A stretch of 64,000 nucleotides of DNA from Onstottus_B arcticum. Lineage in GTDB: Bacteria > Acidobacteriota > Blastocatellia > UBA7656. Under the pieces are notes generated by a model, which was not told the origin of the DNA, did no database searches, and worked only from the letters and a program-made list of their open reading frames with translations. Below, piece by piece: positions 35,701-43,045 of this stretch (the stretch's first letter is position 1; every line of letters starts with the position of its first letter). The DNA is taken from contig JBBPIE010000012.1 of NCBI GenBank assembly GCA_038040485.1, positions 1 through 64,000 of the forward strand. The letters are read 5' to 3'. A program made the position numbers and the translations under genes.

Positions 35701-35820
35701 GGAGCTGTCTGAGACACGGCCTTCGAGAGTCGCGGTAATCGTCTGCGCGTTTGCAGACCCGCAGACAAGAGCCGTCAATGCGAAAGCAACCAGAGTGATC
35801 GTTGATCGTGTAGCGTTCAT
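32740..35820 (-). CDS. Oar-like TonB-dependent receptor
   Basis: 1026 residues. Signal peptide (MNATRSTITLVAFALTALVC...), N-terminal carboxypeptidase-regulatory-like domain (ATLEGRVSDSSGASVTGANV, about 28-110), plug domain (IVNLPVNGRQFIDFVLLAPG) and a long beta-barrel ending in QIQFAARFTF with the terminal aromatic. This outer-membrane receptor type is greatly expanded in Acidobacteriota and imports unknown large or complex substrates. It is flanked by simple-repeat hairpins on both sides, so it is probably transcribed on its own. No sigma/anti-sigma pair is adjacent. Confidence 0.92.
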   Translation of the reverse strand: MNATRSTITLVAFALTALVCGSANAQTITATLEGRVSDSSGASVTGANVTAANSSTGLSRSVLTSDGGEYRISLLPVGEYTVAVEHQGFRRDSRKVALAIGQTATLDFALQPGGVAEQVNVEAAQTIAEPTRTEVSSVISQQQIVNLPVNGRQFIDFVLLAPGVTIGDTTSGSTDVIVEPVTKISFAGQNIHFNFVAIDGADNISTASGIQKTTPSQDAVQEFRVVNTVYSAEFGRAVGGIINIITKSGTNEVHGSLYEYFRNDALDASSILASSGLNTLHQNQFGGAVGGPVKKDRTFYFANYEGQRRTESPFYNSTVLANIAAINQAKVSRYGLPAENLDVLRDSDGDNFLFKLDHNLSKRHTLAGRYFFNDVRYTNVSPLNDGFDLPSGFKNNDLRDQSVVGNLISTLTPNLFNELRAQFAHRSFDFPTVSTQPHLEVANTFAIGVNRGNPDFYKESRFEIVDNVTLSRGRHTIGFGGNYNFVRTTESFPLFYPFEATFASLADLLNGDPFVIFFQRFRAPNFDEPTIATSAYLNQRIPEEVRNQAKGVLDHTYTGFFVQDKIRLSSRLTANLGLRYEFETWPSEALDKDLNNFDPRAGFAFNVGTKWNLVIRGGAGIFHGTIPSPLLACQIPSCGGPKKYPGRENKEDDLNSTTGLFAFGSDPASMHTALAALIGPGVTTGVYPRFAPGPGGDAQKATIVRFAKDHQAPYGIQMSLGFEIQPTQGTAFSASYLRVRGVHLGSFFNVNQPDPSGITEAGTPDYAAVRPVSFCRPCLLNRRVAVPGFRNPEFGVFFEADSRWNSTYDGLLVNMQQRAAKVLNFGISYTFSKSIDDGPNPSFVLIPVNSARIDQERALSSDDARHRFVGNATLFSPSDGNAVVRDFQLSFIVTLESPHHFTKFAGFDANGDVFGVNDRVGTEARNTFEGDSVRSVDLRLSRSFKLREKKKLELIAEAFNLLNTLNVRFFNTVYGDSIFHPANSTINDPVLGPLPTFREGALNPAYGNPRAIFNPRQIQFAARFTF

Positions 35821-35853
35821 GAGCTCAACCTCCTCTTAGTTTTCGTTTGTCTT

Positions 35854-35982
35854 CTCTGCGTTTGTCTCTGCGTCTCGGCGTCTCTGCGGTTAGAGAGTCT
35901 CGAAGGTTACGGTCTCGAACCTCCTAACAGCCTCGAGGCCTCCTAACCGCAGAGTCGCTGAGACGCAGAGACAAACGCAGAG
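35854..35982. repeat. 40-bp inverted repeat of CTCTGCG/TCTCTGCGTCTC units
   Basis: Arms 35854-35893 and 35943-35982 match at 38 of 40 positions when inverted. Built from short CTCTGCG units and ending GGTTAG/CTAACC like the element at 32619, so the two belong to one family. Located between the MFS transporter and the TonB receptor. Confidence 0.8.
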
Positions 35983-36002
35983 CTTGCAGCCGGTCCCGCC
36001 TT

Positions 36003-37388
36003 TCATGCCAGCCGCTGGCCGCGCGTCTCGCGCGCGAAGATCAACACAAACATCCCAAGCACGTAGATCAAGCTGACGGCGCTCGCCGCCTTTGCATAAG
36101 AACCAAAGAACCCGACCAGCGTGCCGGTGATCAGCACGCCGCCCGCGGTCACTACTCGGCCGAGGTTGTAGCACAATCCGACGCCGCTTGTTCGCACCCG
36201 AGTCGGAAACAACTCCGGTAAGTAGATCGGGAAGCCGCTCGTTATTCCGAGTGTGAACACGCCGACCAGCGGCAGCAAGATGAAGATCTGAGTGAGGCTG
36301 CTTGTCATCAAAAAAGTCACCGGGAACAGAATCACTCCGCCGATCAAGAAACACAGAAACGCTGCCCGCCTTCCAAAGCGATCTGCCAGCGGGCCAAACC
36401 CGAGATAGCCGAACAGCGAACCTCCGTTCAACAGCATCACCGCGTAGGTCGCGTAGCGGTTCTGATCCGCGATTGCGAGTCCTTCGCGCGCGCCAACCTC
36501 GCGGATAACCGACGGTATCCACATCGTCGCGCCCCACAACGCCAGCAGTACCGTGAAGGCAAGCCCGGAAGCCACGAGCGTGTCTCGACGCAGCTTGGGC
36601 CCGAACAGTTGCTTGAGAGTGAACGCGTCCGACTCAGACTTGTTGGTTCCCTCGGCCTTCGCGCGCCGTCGCCGGTCGCGAACTTCGATCCAGCGCTCCG
36701 GCTCTTTGATCAGCAACCGAATAAACAGAACAAAGATAGCGGGCGCCGCTCCAACAACATAGACGTACCGCCACGAAGCTACATCGACCGCGCGCGTGAT
36801 GAGCGCCGCGAAGAAATACCCGAACGCAGCGGCAGATTGAAGCATTGCTCCCGCCTTTGCTCGCAGACGGTCGGGCCAGACTTCGGCCACCAAAGCGGCT
36901 CCCGCAGCCCATTCCCCGCCCAGCCCGAGTCCGGTGATAAATCGAAACGCCGCCAACTGCTGCCAACTCTGAGCGGCCGCGGACAGACCGGTGAACAGCG
37001 AGTAAATCAGGATCGTCGCTGCGAGAGCTTTTGTTCGTCCGATGTAATCGGCGATGACTCCGAAGGTGACTCCGCCTATCGCCCATCCGAGCAGCGTCAC
37101 CGCGAAGACGACGCTGCTATAGAACCCGATAGCCGCCTCGGTAGCGCCGGGTCCCATCAACTCAGTCATCGACGGCTTCTGCACAAGCGAGAACAGCGTC
37201 CCGTCCATGCTGTCGAAGACCCATCCGAGCCAAGCGACAAACAAGACGAGCCATTGATAACGAGTGACCTCGCGAGTCCAGGAGAACATTGATTGGGGAA
37301 TGTCGGAGGTTGCCGATGGAGCGATCGCGCAAGCTTCGGCCTGCGAGCGCCGAGACACCTCCGCGGGACTCTCTTTAGCGCGTTTCAT
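36003..37388 (-). CDS. MFS transporter, aromatic-acid/sialate-like
   Basis: 461 residues, 12 TM helices. N-terminal TM1 motif VAWLGWVFDSMDGTLFSLV with the paired Asp typical of AAHS/sialate porters, GVIADYIGRTKALA between TM2 and TM3, and GLGLGGEWAAGAALVAEVWP in TM4-5. Family members import aromatic acids or sialic acids with H+. Being first in the minus-strand run that includes aryl-CoA-type enzymes, an aromatic acid is the likelier cargo (inference). Start at ATG 37388 gives a cytoplasmic tail; ATG before FSWTREV is an alternative. Confidence 0.88.
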   Translation of the reverse strand: MKRAKESPAEVSRRSQAEACAIAPSATSDIPQSMFSWTREVTRYQWLVLFVAWLGWVFDSMDGTLFSLVQKPSMTELMGPGATEAAIGFYSSVVFAVTLLGWAIGGVTFGVIADYIGRTKALAATILIYSLFTGLSAAAQSWQQLAAFRFITGLGLGGEWAAGAALVAEVWPDRLRAKAGAMLQSAAAFGYFFAALITRAVDVASWRYVYVVGAAPAIFVLFIRLLIKEPERWIEVRDRRRRAKAEGTNKSESDAFTLKQLFGPKLRRDTLVASGLAFTVLLALWGATMWIPSVIREVGAREGLAIADQNRYATYAVMLLNGGSLFGYLGFGPLADRFGRRAAFLCFLIGGVILFPVTFLMTSSLTQIFILLPLVGVFTLGITSGFPIYLPELFPTRVRTSGVGLCYNLGRVVTAGGVLITGTLVGFFGSYAKAASAVSLIYVLGMFVLIFARETRGQRLA

Positions 37389-37655
37389 AGTGTGGCGTGG
37401 GGCAGCGCGATTATATGGAGGTTAAGCGGGCAGGTCAAAGCGAGAGAGCCAGATCGCGGAACAGATGTTCGATAAGCCCTTTGATCGATCTCGAAATGAA
37501 TCGTCGGCAGAGGTCCAATCAACGAAGACGAACCGCAACTGGAGGTTCATCTTTCATTTACGATTGCAAGCTTTCTCTTGACGTCGTCGACGCCGTGACT
37601 GACCGACGTGGTGGTGGGATATGAAGGCTCTGATTTGCGGTCGGGCCTGTCTAAC

Positions 37656-38669
37656 TCAATAGTCTCTATGCAGTTCGATCTTGCCACTTGAGAGCGTTCC
37701 TGAGCGATTGAACGAGTTCATATGGAATCCATCGAATTCTATCGAGAAGGTATCCTTTGAGGGAGAGCCGGCATCGGTGACGGAGACAGTAAAACCAACA
37801 GGAATTTCCTTGTTTATCCGACCAACACCGCTGAACGTTACGGCATTACCGGCATCGTCTTTAACACGGAACCAATAGATACTGGTCGAGACAAAGGTGA
37901 TCCCTGACTTACTGTCGTGAAACGAAACGTTACCTGAGTCGGGCGCAGTAACGTTGAACGCAAACGTAGCACTAGTGCCTTCGATCGAGCCTTCACCTTT
38001 AGCCGCGTCGATTGCACCTCTGGTTAGCGATACTACCGGTTTGCCTCCCCGGAATTCGACTGTGGCTTTTCGCACGCGAATCCGTTTCAAACCGTCCTCT
38101 ACAATGACGTTGCCCTCTACCTCCAGTTGGAGACTCTTCGCATTCAAACGTGCTCTATCGCCATACAACGTCATCACATCATAGCTGATCATGACCCCAC
38201 GGTATTCAACGAGGTCATTATGTTGTTGTTTGGCGCCAAACTGTACAAAGAGAATGAGAGAAGGATCAGGTGAACTGGGCAACGCAAACGACTCTTCGCC
38301 TATCTTGGGAGGTTGAGTCACCACATGCGATGCCAACCCGCTCGGGATAATCCTGATATTCATGAGAATATCTTGTCCTGATTCCAACCGGAATGGGGCT
38401 CGACGGAAGGGCAAGAAGCCGGTTGCTTCCGCCCTTATCTCGTAAATGCCCGGAGGCGCGTCAAACCGATAATTCCCGTTTTGATCAGTTGTTGTCTGCC
38501 ATCTGTCGCTCTTCCCGTATAAGCCTACAGTTGCTCCGGGTATGACAGCGCCTGTGACATCCATCGCCGCACCCTTTATTCGGCCAGAAGGGCTTTCGGC
38601 AGATCCCGTTCCGATAGGGACTACTCCAATTACACCAAGAATCACCACCGACATAATCAGCGGCTTCAT
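37656..38669 (-). CDS. Secreted carboxypeptidase-regulatory-like plus OstA-like protein
   Basis: 337 residues. Signal peptide, then a CarboxypepD_reg beta-sandwich (GRIKGAAMDVTGAVIPGATV ... DQNGNYRFDAPPGIYEIRAEA, about 28-110). The middle reads MTLYGDRARLNAKSLQLEVE, then GNVIVEDG, reminiscent of LptA/OstA jellyroll repeats. The C-terminus is beta-rich. It may be a periplasmic binding protein; function is unknown. It is followed upstream by a secreted TPR protein. Confidence 0.72.
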   Translation of the reverse strand: MKPLIMSVVILGVIGVVPIGTGSAESPSGRIKGAAMDVTGAVIPGATVGLYGKSDRWQTTTDQNGNYRFDAPPGIYEIRAEATGFLPFRRAPFRLESGQDILMNIRIIPSGLASHVVTQPPKIGEESFALPSSPDPSLILFVQFGAKQQHNDLVEYRGVMISYDVMTLYGDRARLNAKSLQLEVEGNVIVEDGLKRIRVRKATVEFRGGKPVVSLTRGAIDAAKGEGSIEGTSATFAFNVTAPDSGNVSFHDSKSGITFVSTSIYWFRVKDDAGNAVTFSGVGRINKEIPVGFTVSVTDAGSPSKDTFSIEFDGFHMNSFNRSGTLSSGKIELHRDY

Positions 38670-38702
38670 TCGTTGTTCGCTCCTCTCGTCTAACCCAAGC
38701 TG

Positions 38703-39683
38703 TCACTTGGCTTTCTGATCTATGGCTTTAAGGAGGTCCTGAGCTCTCGCCTGGCACTGAGCAATGAAAAACTCGTTCTTCGACTTGCAGAGCTCGGACA
38801 ACAGTTTCTGTTCGCGCTTCGCTGACTCGATATCTCCGAGATTCAGGAAGGTTCTACCGATCCAAGAATGGATGACATCGTCCTCCGGACTGAGGGTCGC
38901 CGCGCGCTGAAGAGACGTCAATGCCTTATCGTACTTTCCCAACTTCGTGTATATCTGGGCAACTACAAAGGCGTCCACCACACTGTGGTCTTTTTCAGAC
39001 TGGATGATGATCGAGCTACGCCCGTGCTCAAACTGTTTTTCATTTCTCAGGCGCGCCTCTTCAGTGTAGGCTGCTGCGGCCTCCTCGTATCGCTTCAGTA
39101 AGTCACAAGCGCGGGCCAGCGCACAGTAGGCATCCGCCCATCCCGGTTTCAACTCGATAGCTGTTTTGATCGCTTCAACGGCTGAATCGTCGTAGCGTAA
39201 TTCGTTGTATGTTTCGCCGGCGAGTATCGTTCCGAGCAACAGGAATGCCTCGGCATCGTGTGGGGCTAGAGAAATAGCTTTTCGACAAGCCGTCTCGGCG
39301 CGGCAATACTCTTCCTTAGATCGGCGCCCCACCTTAGTTCCGTCATTGCGCATGTAAGCTAACGATAGCTTCTTATAAGCCTCCGCGTTTTCAGGATCGA
39401 GAGCGACGGCTTTCTCGAGTAGCTGAGCCGCCAGGTGTGCACTATCTCCGTTATCAAGGTATTGTTGACCCAGTCTGAAGCACTCCTCCGCCAAAGAACA
39501 ATTCACGGATTGCACTCCCTCCACCGCAACCTTTGCCTGCGTTGGCCCCTCATCAGGATCGCACGGGCCCCTCGCGGTCGCGGCGGAAACGCTCGTTGAC
39601 TGCATCCGACAGTCTGCCGCGGAAGGCATCGCTATCAGCAGGGACCCGCACAGTAAGGCTAGCCAGAATAAGAACGAGTCCAT
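38703..39683 (-). CDS. Secreted TPR protein
   Basis: About 326 residues from ATG 39683 (GGGAG upstream), signal peptide MDSFLFWLALLCGSLLIAMP. TPR repeats cover about 60-300: CFRLGQQYLDNGDSAHLAAQ, AEAYKKLSLAYMRNDG, ADAYCALARACDLLKRYEEA and AQIYTKLGKYDKALTSLQRA. Periplasmic scaffold, partner unknown; it is 34 bases from the regulatory-like protein and likely cotranscribed. An ATG at 39707 is in frame. Confidence 0.78.
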   Translation of the reverse strand: MDSFLFWLALLCGSLLIAMPSAADCRMQSTSVSAATARGPCDPDEGPTQAKVAVEGVQSVNCSLAEECFRLGQQYLDNGDSAHLAAQLLEKAVALDPENAEAYKKLSLAYMRNDGTKVGRRSKEEYCRAETACRKAISLAPHDAEAFLLLGTILAGETYNELRYDDSAVEAIKTAIELKPGWADAYCALARACDLLKRYEEAAAAYTEEARLRNEKQFEHGRSSIIIQSEKDHSVVDAFVVAQIYTKLGKYDKALTSLQRAATLSPEDDVIHSWIGRTFLNLGDIESAKREQKLLSELCKSKNEFFIAQCQARAQDLLKAIDQKAK

Positions 39684-39814
39684 TGGACCAAATCTCCCTT
39701 CAAGCATAACGGAAGCCCCTTACGAGTTGCCTTGGAAACAGAGTCGGTCACACATTGGCTGCGATGGGGTTAGCGAGCGTTCATTTACGCGCTGATGCTC
39801 ATGCCAGAGCAACT

Positions 39815-40630
39815 CTACTTACTCAACTCTTTGATCTTTTCGATGGAAGTTCTCAGATAGTAAGATGCGTAAGAGTTCTTTCCTCTTGGAGGACCCACCA
39901 GCTTCTCGAGAGCAGGCAGAGCCCGTCGATCCCGTATCTCACCCAGCACTATGGCTAATCTCGAAATGAGTATCTCTTCTTGACTCTCAAGGATTGCACG
40001 CCGCTGCGCCTCCGTGACATTTGGACAGCAGGTGGAGAACGCCGCGGCCACCGTGCTTCGTACCGACTCGATAGCTTCAATGATTCTCGGAACGCCGGGC
40101 TCACCTATCTGTACCAGGGCCTTCATCGGAGGCCGCAGATATTCATTCTGGCCCGTGTGCAGTTCTTGTTGCGTCAGCTCGATCAATATCGGCACGGCCG
40201 CTTCGTCGCGCAATCGGCCCAGGAGCTCAATCATGTCCTGTTTGAGCCTCCAGGTAATGTCTATTGAGAGGACCTCGGAGGGACTCCTTTCTGGCACCGG
40301 GAGTTCCTCGTAGCGTCGGAGGTCCTCCGCGCCTTCGGCTTCATTTCCGAGATCAAAGTGCGGCTTTAGATCAACGGAGAGTTCCTGGAGTGCCGCGATC
40401 AGCGCTCGCACAGCCTCTGATCCGTGCTTGAGAAGGGTTTCTTTTGCAGCCTCCCTTGCTATCGAATCGCGAGACCTTAGCTGTGTGATCGCCTCTCCCA
40501 CCGGATCATCCTTTGAAACTGAGTGACAGGGAGACCAAATGAAGGCGCAATAGATTGCGCCCCCAATAGCGACCGTGGCAATCAGGACGTTCATCCCCGG
40601 CATTTTGCTTGACGCAAATCGTCGACGCAT
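39815..40630 (-). CDS. Membrane-anchored HEAT-repeat protein
   Basis: 271 residues, one N-terminal TM (MNVLIATVAIGGAIYCAFIW) and an exported helical domain with HEAT/PBS-like repeats (SIAREAAKETLLKHGSEAVR, RLRDEAAVPILIELTQQ, LGEIRDRRALPALEKLVGPP). A scaffold or binding protein; no catalytic signature. Sits alone downstream of the RHS locus. Confidence 0.75.
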   Translation of the reverse strand: MRRRFASSKMPGMNVLIATVAIGGAIYCAFIWSPCHSVSKDDPVGEAITQLRSRDSIAREAAKETLLKHGSEAVRALIAALQELSVDLKPHFDLGNEAEGAEDLRRYEELPVPERSPSEVLSIDITWRLKQDMIELLGRLRDEAAVPILIELTQQELHTGQNEYLRPPMKALVQIGEPGVPRIIEAIESVRSTVAAAFSTCCPNVTEAQRRAILESQEEILISRLAIVLGEIRDRRALPALEKLVGPPRGKNSYASYYLRTSIEKIKELSK

Positions 40631-40787
40631 TTCCTACCTGCTCTATTCTACAACGCCGCTCGCAAACGGCACGAGTTACATTATTTGCTCCTGTCAGAAT
40701 ACTCTCCAGCTAGGGAAACCTTGCGGGTTTCCGGGTCCCGCGACCCTTGAAAGGGTGAGCTCGAGTGTCAGATAGTTGATGCACGTC

Positions 40788-41726
40788 TTACCGGTTTTTT
40801 TGTTTGGGGCGAAGAGAGAGAGACCACGTATAACTCCCCTCGACCAAAGAGCCCCCCCCACCAAAAATGGCTAATCCTGGGGTATCCAACCACAAGAATC
40901 TTTTTTCCTCAGTATATGTGTTCTCTGGATAGGCCATGTCATTGGGATTAAAACGACTACCGCTCAGCGTACGCTCGGTACCGGTTGACAAAGCGACTAC
41001 CTGCTCCCACGAAGCGGATGCCCACTGTTCAAATAACCAGTCGCCTCGCCTAAACCGACCACCAGCAAAACGAACCTCAACTTCGAAGAAAAAAGTCCAG
41101 AACCCATCTGAAGAAATGTGCGCACCGTGGTTCCAACCTGGTTCGAGATTGGGTGACCGGCTGGCGCCGGCAGGAAACTTATAGCGGCCCTCGCGAGGTC
41201 CAAACGTTAGCGTCCTGATCTGGCATGTTGTGGGCGGAGCGGGTTTGGGCTTCGGAATTTCCCCAGTCGGTGGACAATAGGATTCCGCGCAATCACCGCT
41301 TCCTCCAGACGGCGTGCCGCAGGGATCGGGTGACTCAGGATTTGGCGCCTTTAGATTTAGCCCCTGCGGATCTACGTTATGTATCGGATCGTTCTCCACA
41401 TAAGCGTATCGATTCCAGCTCTGTGGACCGAACTGAGAGCCGCTCTCCTCATACGGGTCCGCGGAATTGAACCTCCCGACCCCCGGCACGTACGACCGGT
41501 TTACCGCGTAGTCCAGCCCCGCAGCTCCGTCTCTCTCGTAGCTCGTGAAGTGGCGCTTATCTTGAGTTCCACTCTCAGCGAAGTCTTCTCCAAACGGCAA
41601 GTGCGCCTGGCGACCCACGACGTTTCCGCTCGAATCCAGCGTCAACCTCTCGCTCAACCGATCATTGACATAGTATCGAGTCACCCATTGCGCGGTGCCG
41701 CTCGATCTTTGTCGGCTCCTGATCAA
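40788..41726 (-). CDS. Displaced RHS C-terminal tip (orphan)
   Basis: Its first ~100 residues duplicate the conserved end of the large RHS gene (IRSRQRSS, YYVNDRLSERLTLDSSGNVV, GRQAHLPFGEDFAESGTQDK, RFNSADPYEES, NRYAYVENDPIHNVDPQGL), then diverge into a unique ~190-residue tip after DPQGLNLKAP. RHS-like sequence (SARADNIYYGD) continues upstream without an ATG, to the stop of the YCF48-like gene, which is in the same frame. This is the classic orphan tip left when a new RHS C-terminus displaced an old one. Tip activity not recognised; it is Trp/Gly-rich. Confidence 0.75.
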   Translation of the reverse strand: MIRSRQRSSGTAQWVTRYYVNDRLSERLTLDSSGNVVGRQAHLPFGEDFAESGTQDKRHFTSYERDGAAGLDYAVNRSYVPGVGRFNSADPYEESGSQFGPQSWNRYAYVENDPIHNVDPQGLNLKAPNPESPDPCGTPSGGSGDCAESYCPPTGEIPKPKPAPPTTCQIRTLTFGPREGRYKFPAGASRSPNLEPGWNHGAHISSDGFWTFFFEVEVRFAGGRFRRGDWLFEQWASASWEQVVALSTGTERTLSGSRFNPNDMAYPENTYTEEKRFLWLDTPGLAIFGGGGSLVEGSYTWSLSLRPKQKNR

Positions 41727-41870
41727 CCGGTCGCCGTAGTAGATGTTGTCCGCTCTCGCCGAATTCGCCGCATATCCCGACGAATATGTAGCGCAAAGTC
41801 TGTAGAACAGAGAACCGACACGACGGCAGAATATCTCGCGAGCAATCGTGAGTGTTTCCGACGTAACACG

Positions 41871-43034
41871 CTAATGGTCCCCCGAATGCCAAGTCTCACC
41901 CACATCAGTACTAATGAGAGAAGTTACTGATCCGCTGATCGAGCCAAGGGCGACCAACGTGCCATCCCGCGGACGACCCACGTAGTAATACGAGGCCTCG
42001 CCAATGCGATTGCTGCCTAAGCGCAAAGTCCAAGAGCGACCACCATCGGTTGTTTCATAGAGGGCCAAGACTGTGGCAAAGCCATGAGACGGTGTCACAA
42101 ACACCACTTGTGCTTTCCAGGTTCCAAACGCAGGAAGTGCTTTCACTAGTCGCCACCGCTGGCCTCCGTCAGTGGTAACTGCCACTCGCGTACCGTCCCG
42201 TTCGGTTGCCCATCCAAACTGATCGTCGAGAAACTCAATACTTTTGTACCTCATACGCGGGGCTTCAGCCTGACGCCATGTCTCGCCTCCGTCAGTTGTC
42301 CAGAAGGCAATCTCATCTCCCAACGCCCATCCGACTCTGGCATCCCTAAAGAGCACATCGGCTAGCGTCCATTTGATCCCTTCATTCTTATCTGAATAAA
42401 CGCCGCGCGGTGGTAACCGTTGTCGCTGCCACGTTTTGCCGCCGTCCTGAGTAGCGAAAACGGCGCCTACATATTGAGGGATTCTAGGATTACTTAACCA
42501 CCCTTCCGTCGATACATGTCCAACGACCCAACCGCGGAGTTCATCCACGAAGTAGCAGTCATTTGCCCAGATTTCCGGTAAGGCTGTTTCCGTCCAGCTC
42601 GCGCCGCCATCCGCCGTGCGCAAAACATGCTGGCCGAGACTTAAGAACCCCACCCGGCCATCAAGAAAGCTGAGCCCCTGAACATATCTGGCGCCCACGG
42701 AGTCCGCGTTGACTCGAAAACTCTGTCTCCAGGTAAGCCCTCCGTCGTCCGACTTCCACAGGCACTCAAAATCGGCCAGCAGCCAGTGGCTGCGATCAAG
42801 CAGCTCCACGTGCTCAAACACGCTTGGTCCGAGGCCGGACGCCGGCTGCACCGCCTTCGGTCCTGTCTGAGAATCCGAACTAGGTGCCTGGCTGGTACCG
42901 TCTGAGGAGCTCGTTCCAGTCCACCTACAAGCAGGCATCGGGAGCACGAGCCCGAACAAGAAAAGTGCTACGCAAAGCTCTCGCCTAGTAGTCCAACAGA
43001 GGATCATCTCTGACCATTTCACCATGCTTGTCAT
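41871..43034 (-). CDS. YCF48-like beta-propeller lipoprotein, RHS-linked
   Basis: About 387 residues. ATG 43034 opens a hydrophobic leader (CVALFLFGLVLPMPAC) with a lipobox-like Cys, then a propeller with TTDGG/W-type blades (WKSDDGGLTWRQ, LRTADGGASWTE, FATQDGGKTWQRQ, WTTDGGETWRQ). YCF48/Hcf136 relatives are assembly factors. Its place directly after the RHS toxin tip, where an immunity gene normally sits, raises the idea of a protective role, but no family precedent is known to me. Eleven bases separate it from the RHS stop. Confidence 0.75.
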   Translation of the reverse strand: MTSMVKWSEMILCWTTRRELCVALFLFGLVLPMPACRWTGTSSSDGTSQAPSSDSQTGPKAVQPASGLGPSVFEHVELLDRSHWLLADFECLWKSDDGGLTWRQSFRVNADSVGARYVQGLSFLDGRVGFLSLGQHVLRTADGGASWTETALPEIWANDCYFVDELRGWVVGHVSTEGWLSNPRIPQYVGAVFATQDGGKTWQRQRLPPRGVYSDKNEGIKWTLADVLFRDARVGWALGDEIAFWTTDGGETWRQAEAPRMRYKSIEFLDDQFGWATERDGTRVAVTTDGGQRWRLVKALPAFGTWKAQVVFVTPSHGFATVLALYETTDGGRSWTLRLGSNRIGEASYYYVGRPRDGTLVALGSISGSVTSLISTDVGETWHSGDH

Positions 43035-43045
43035 CCCGTCAAATA

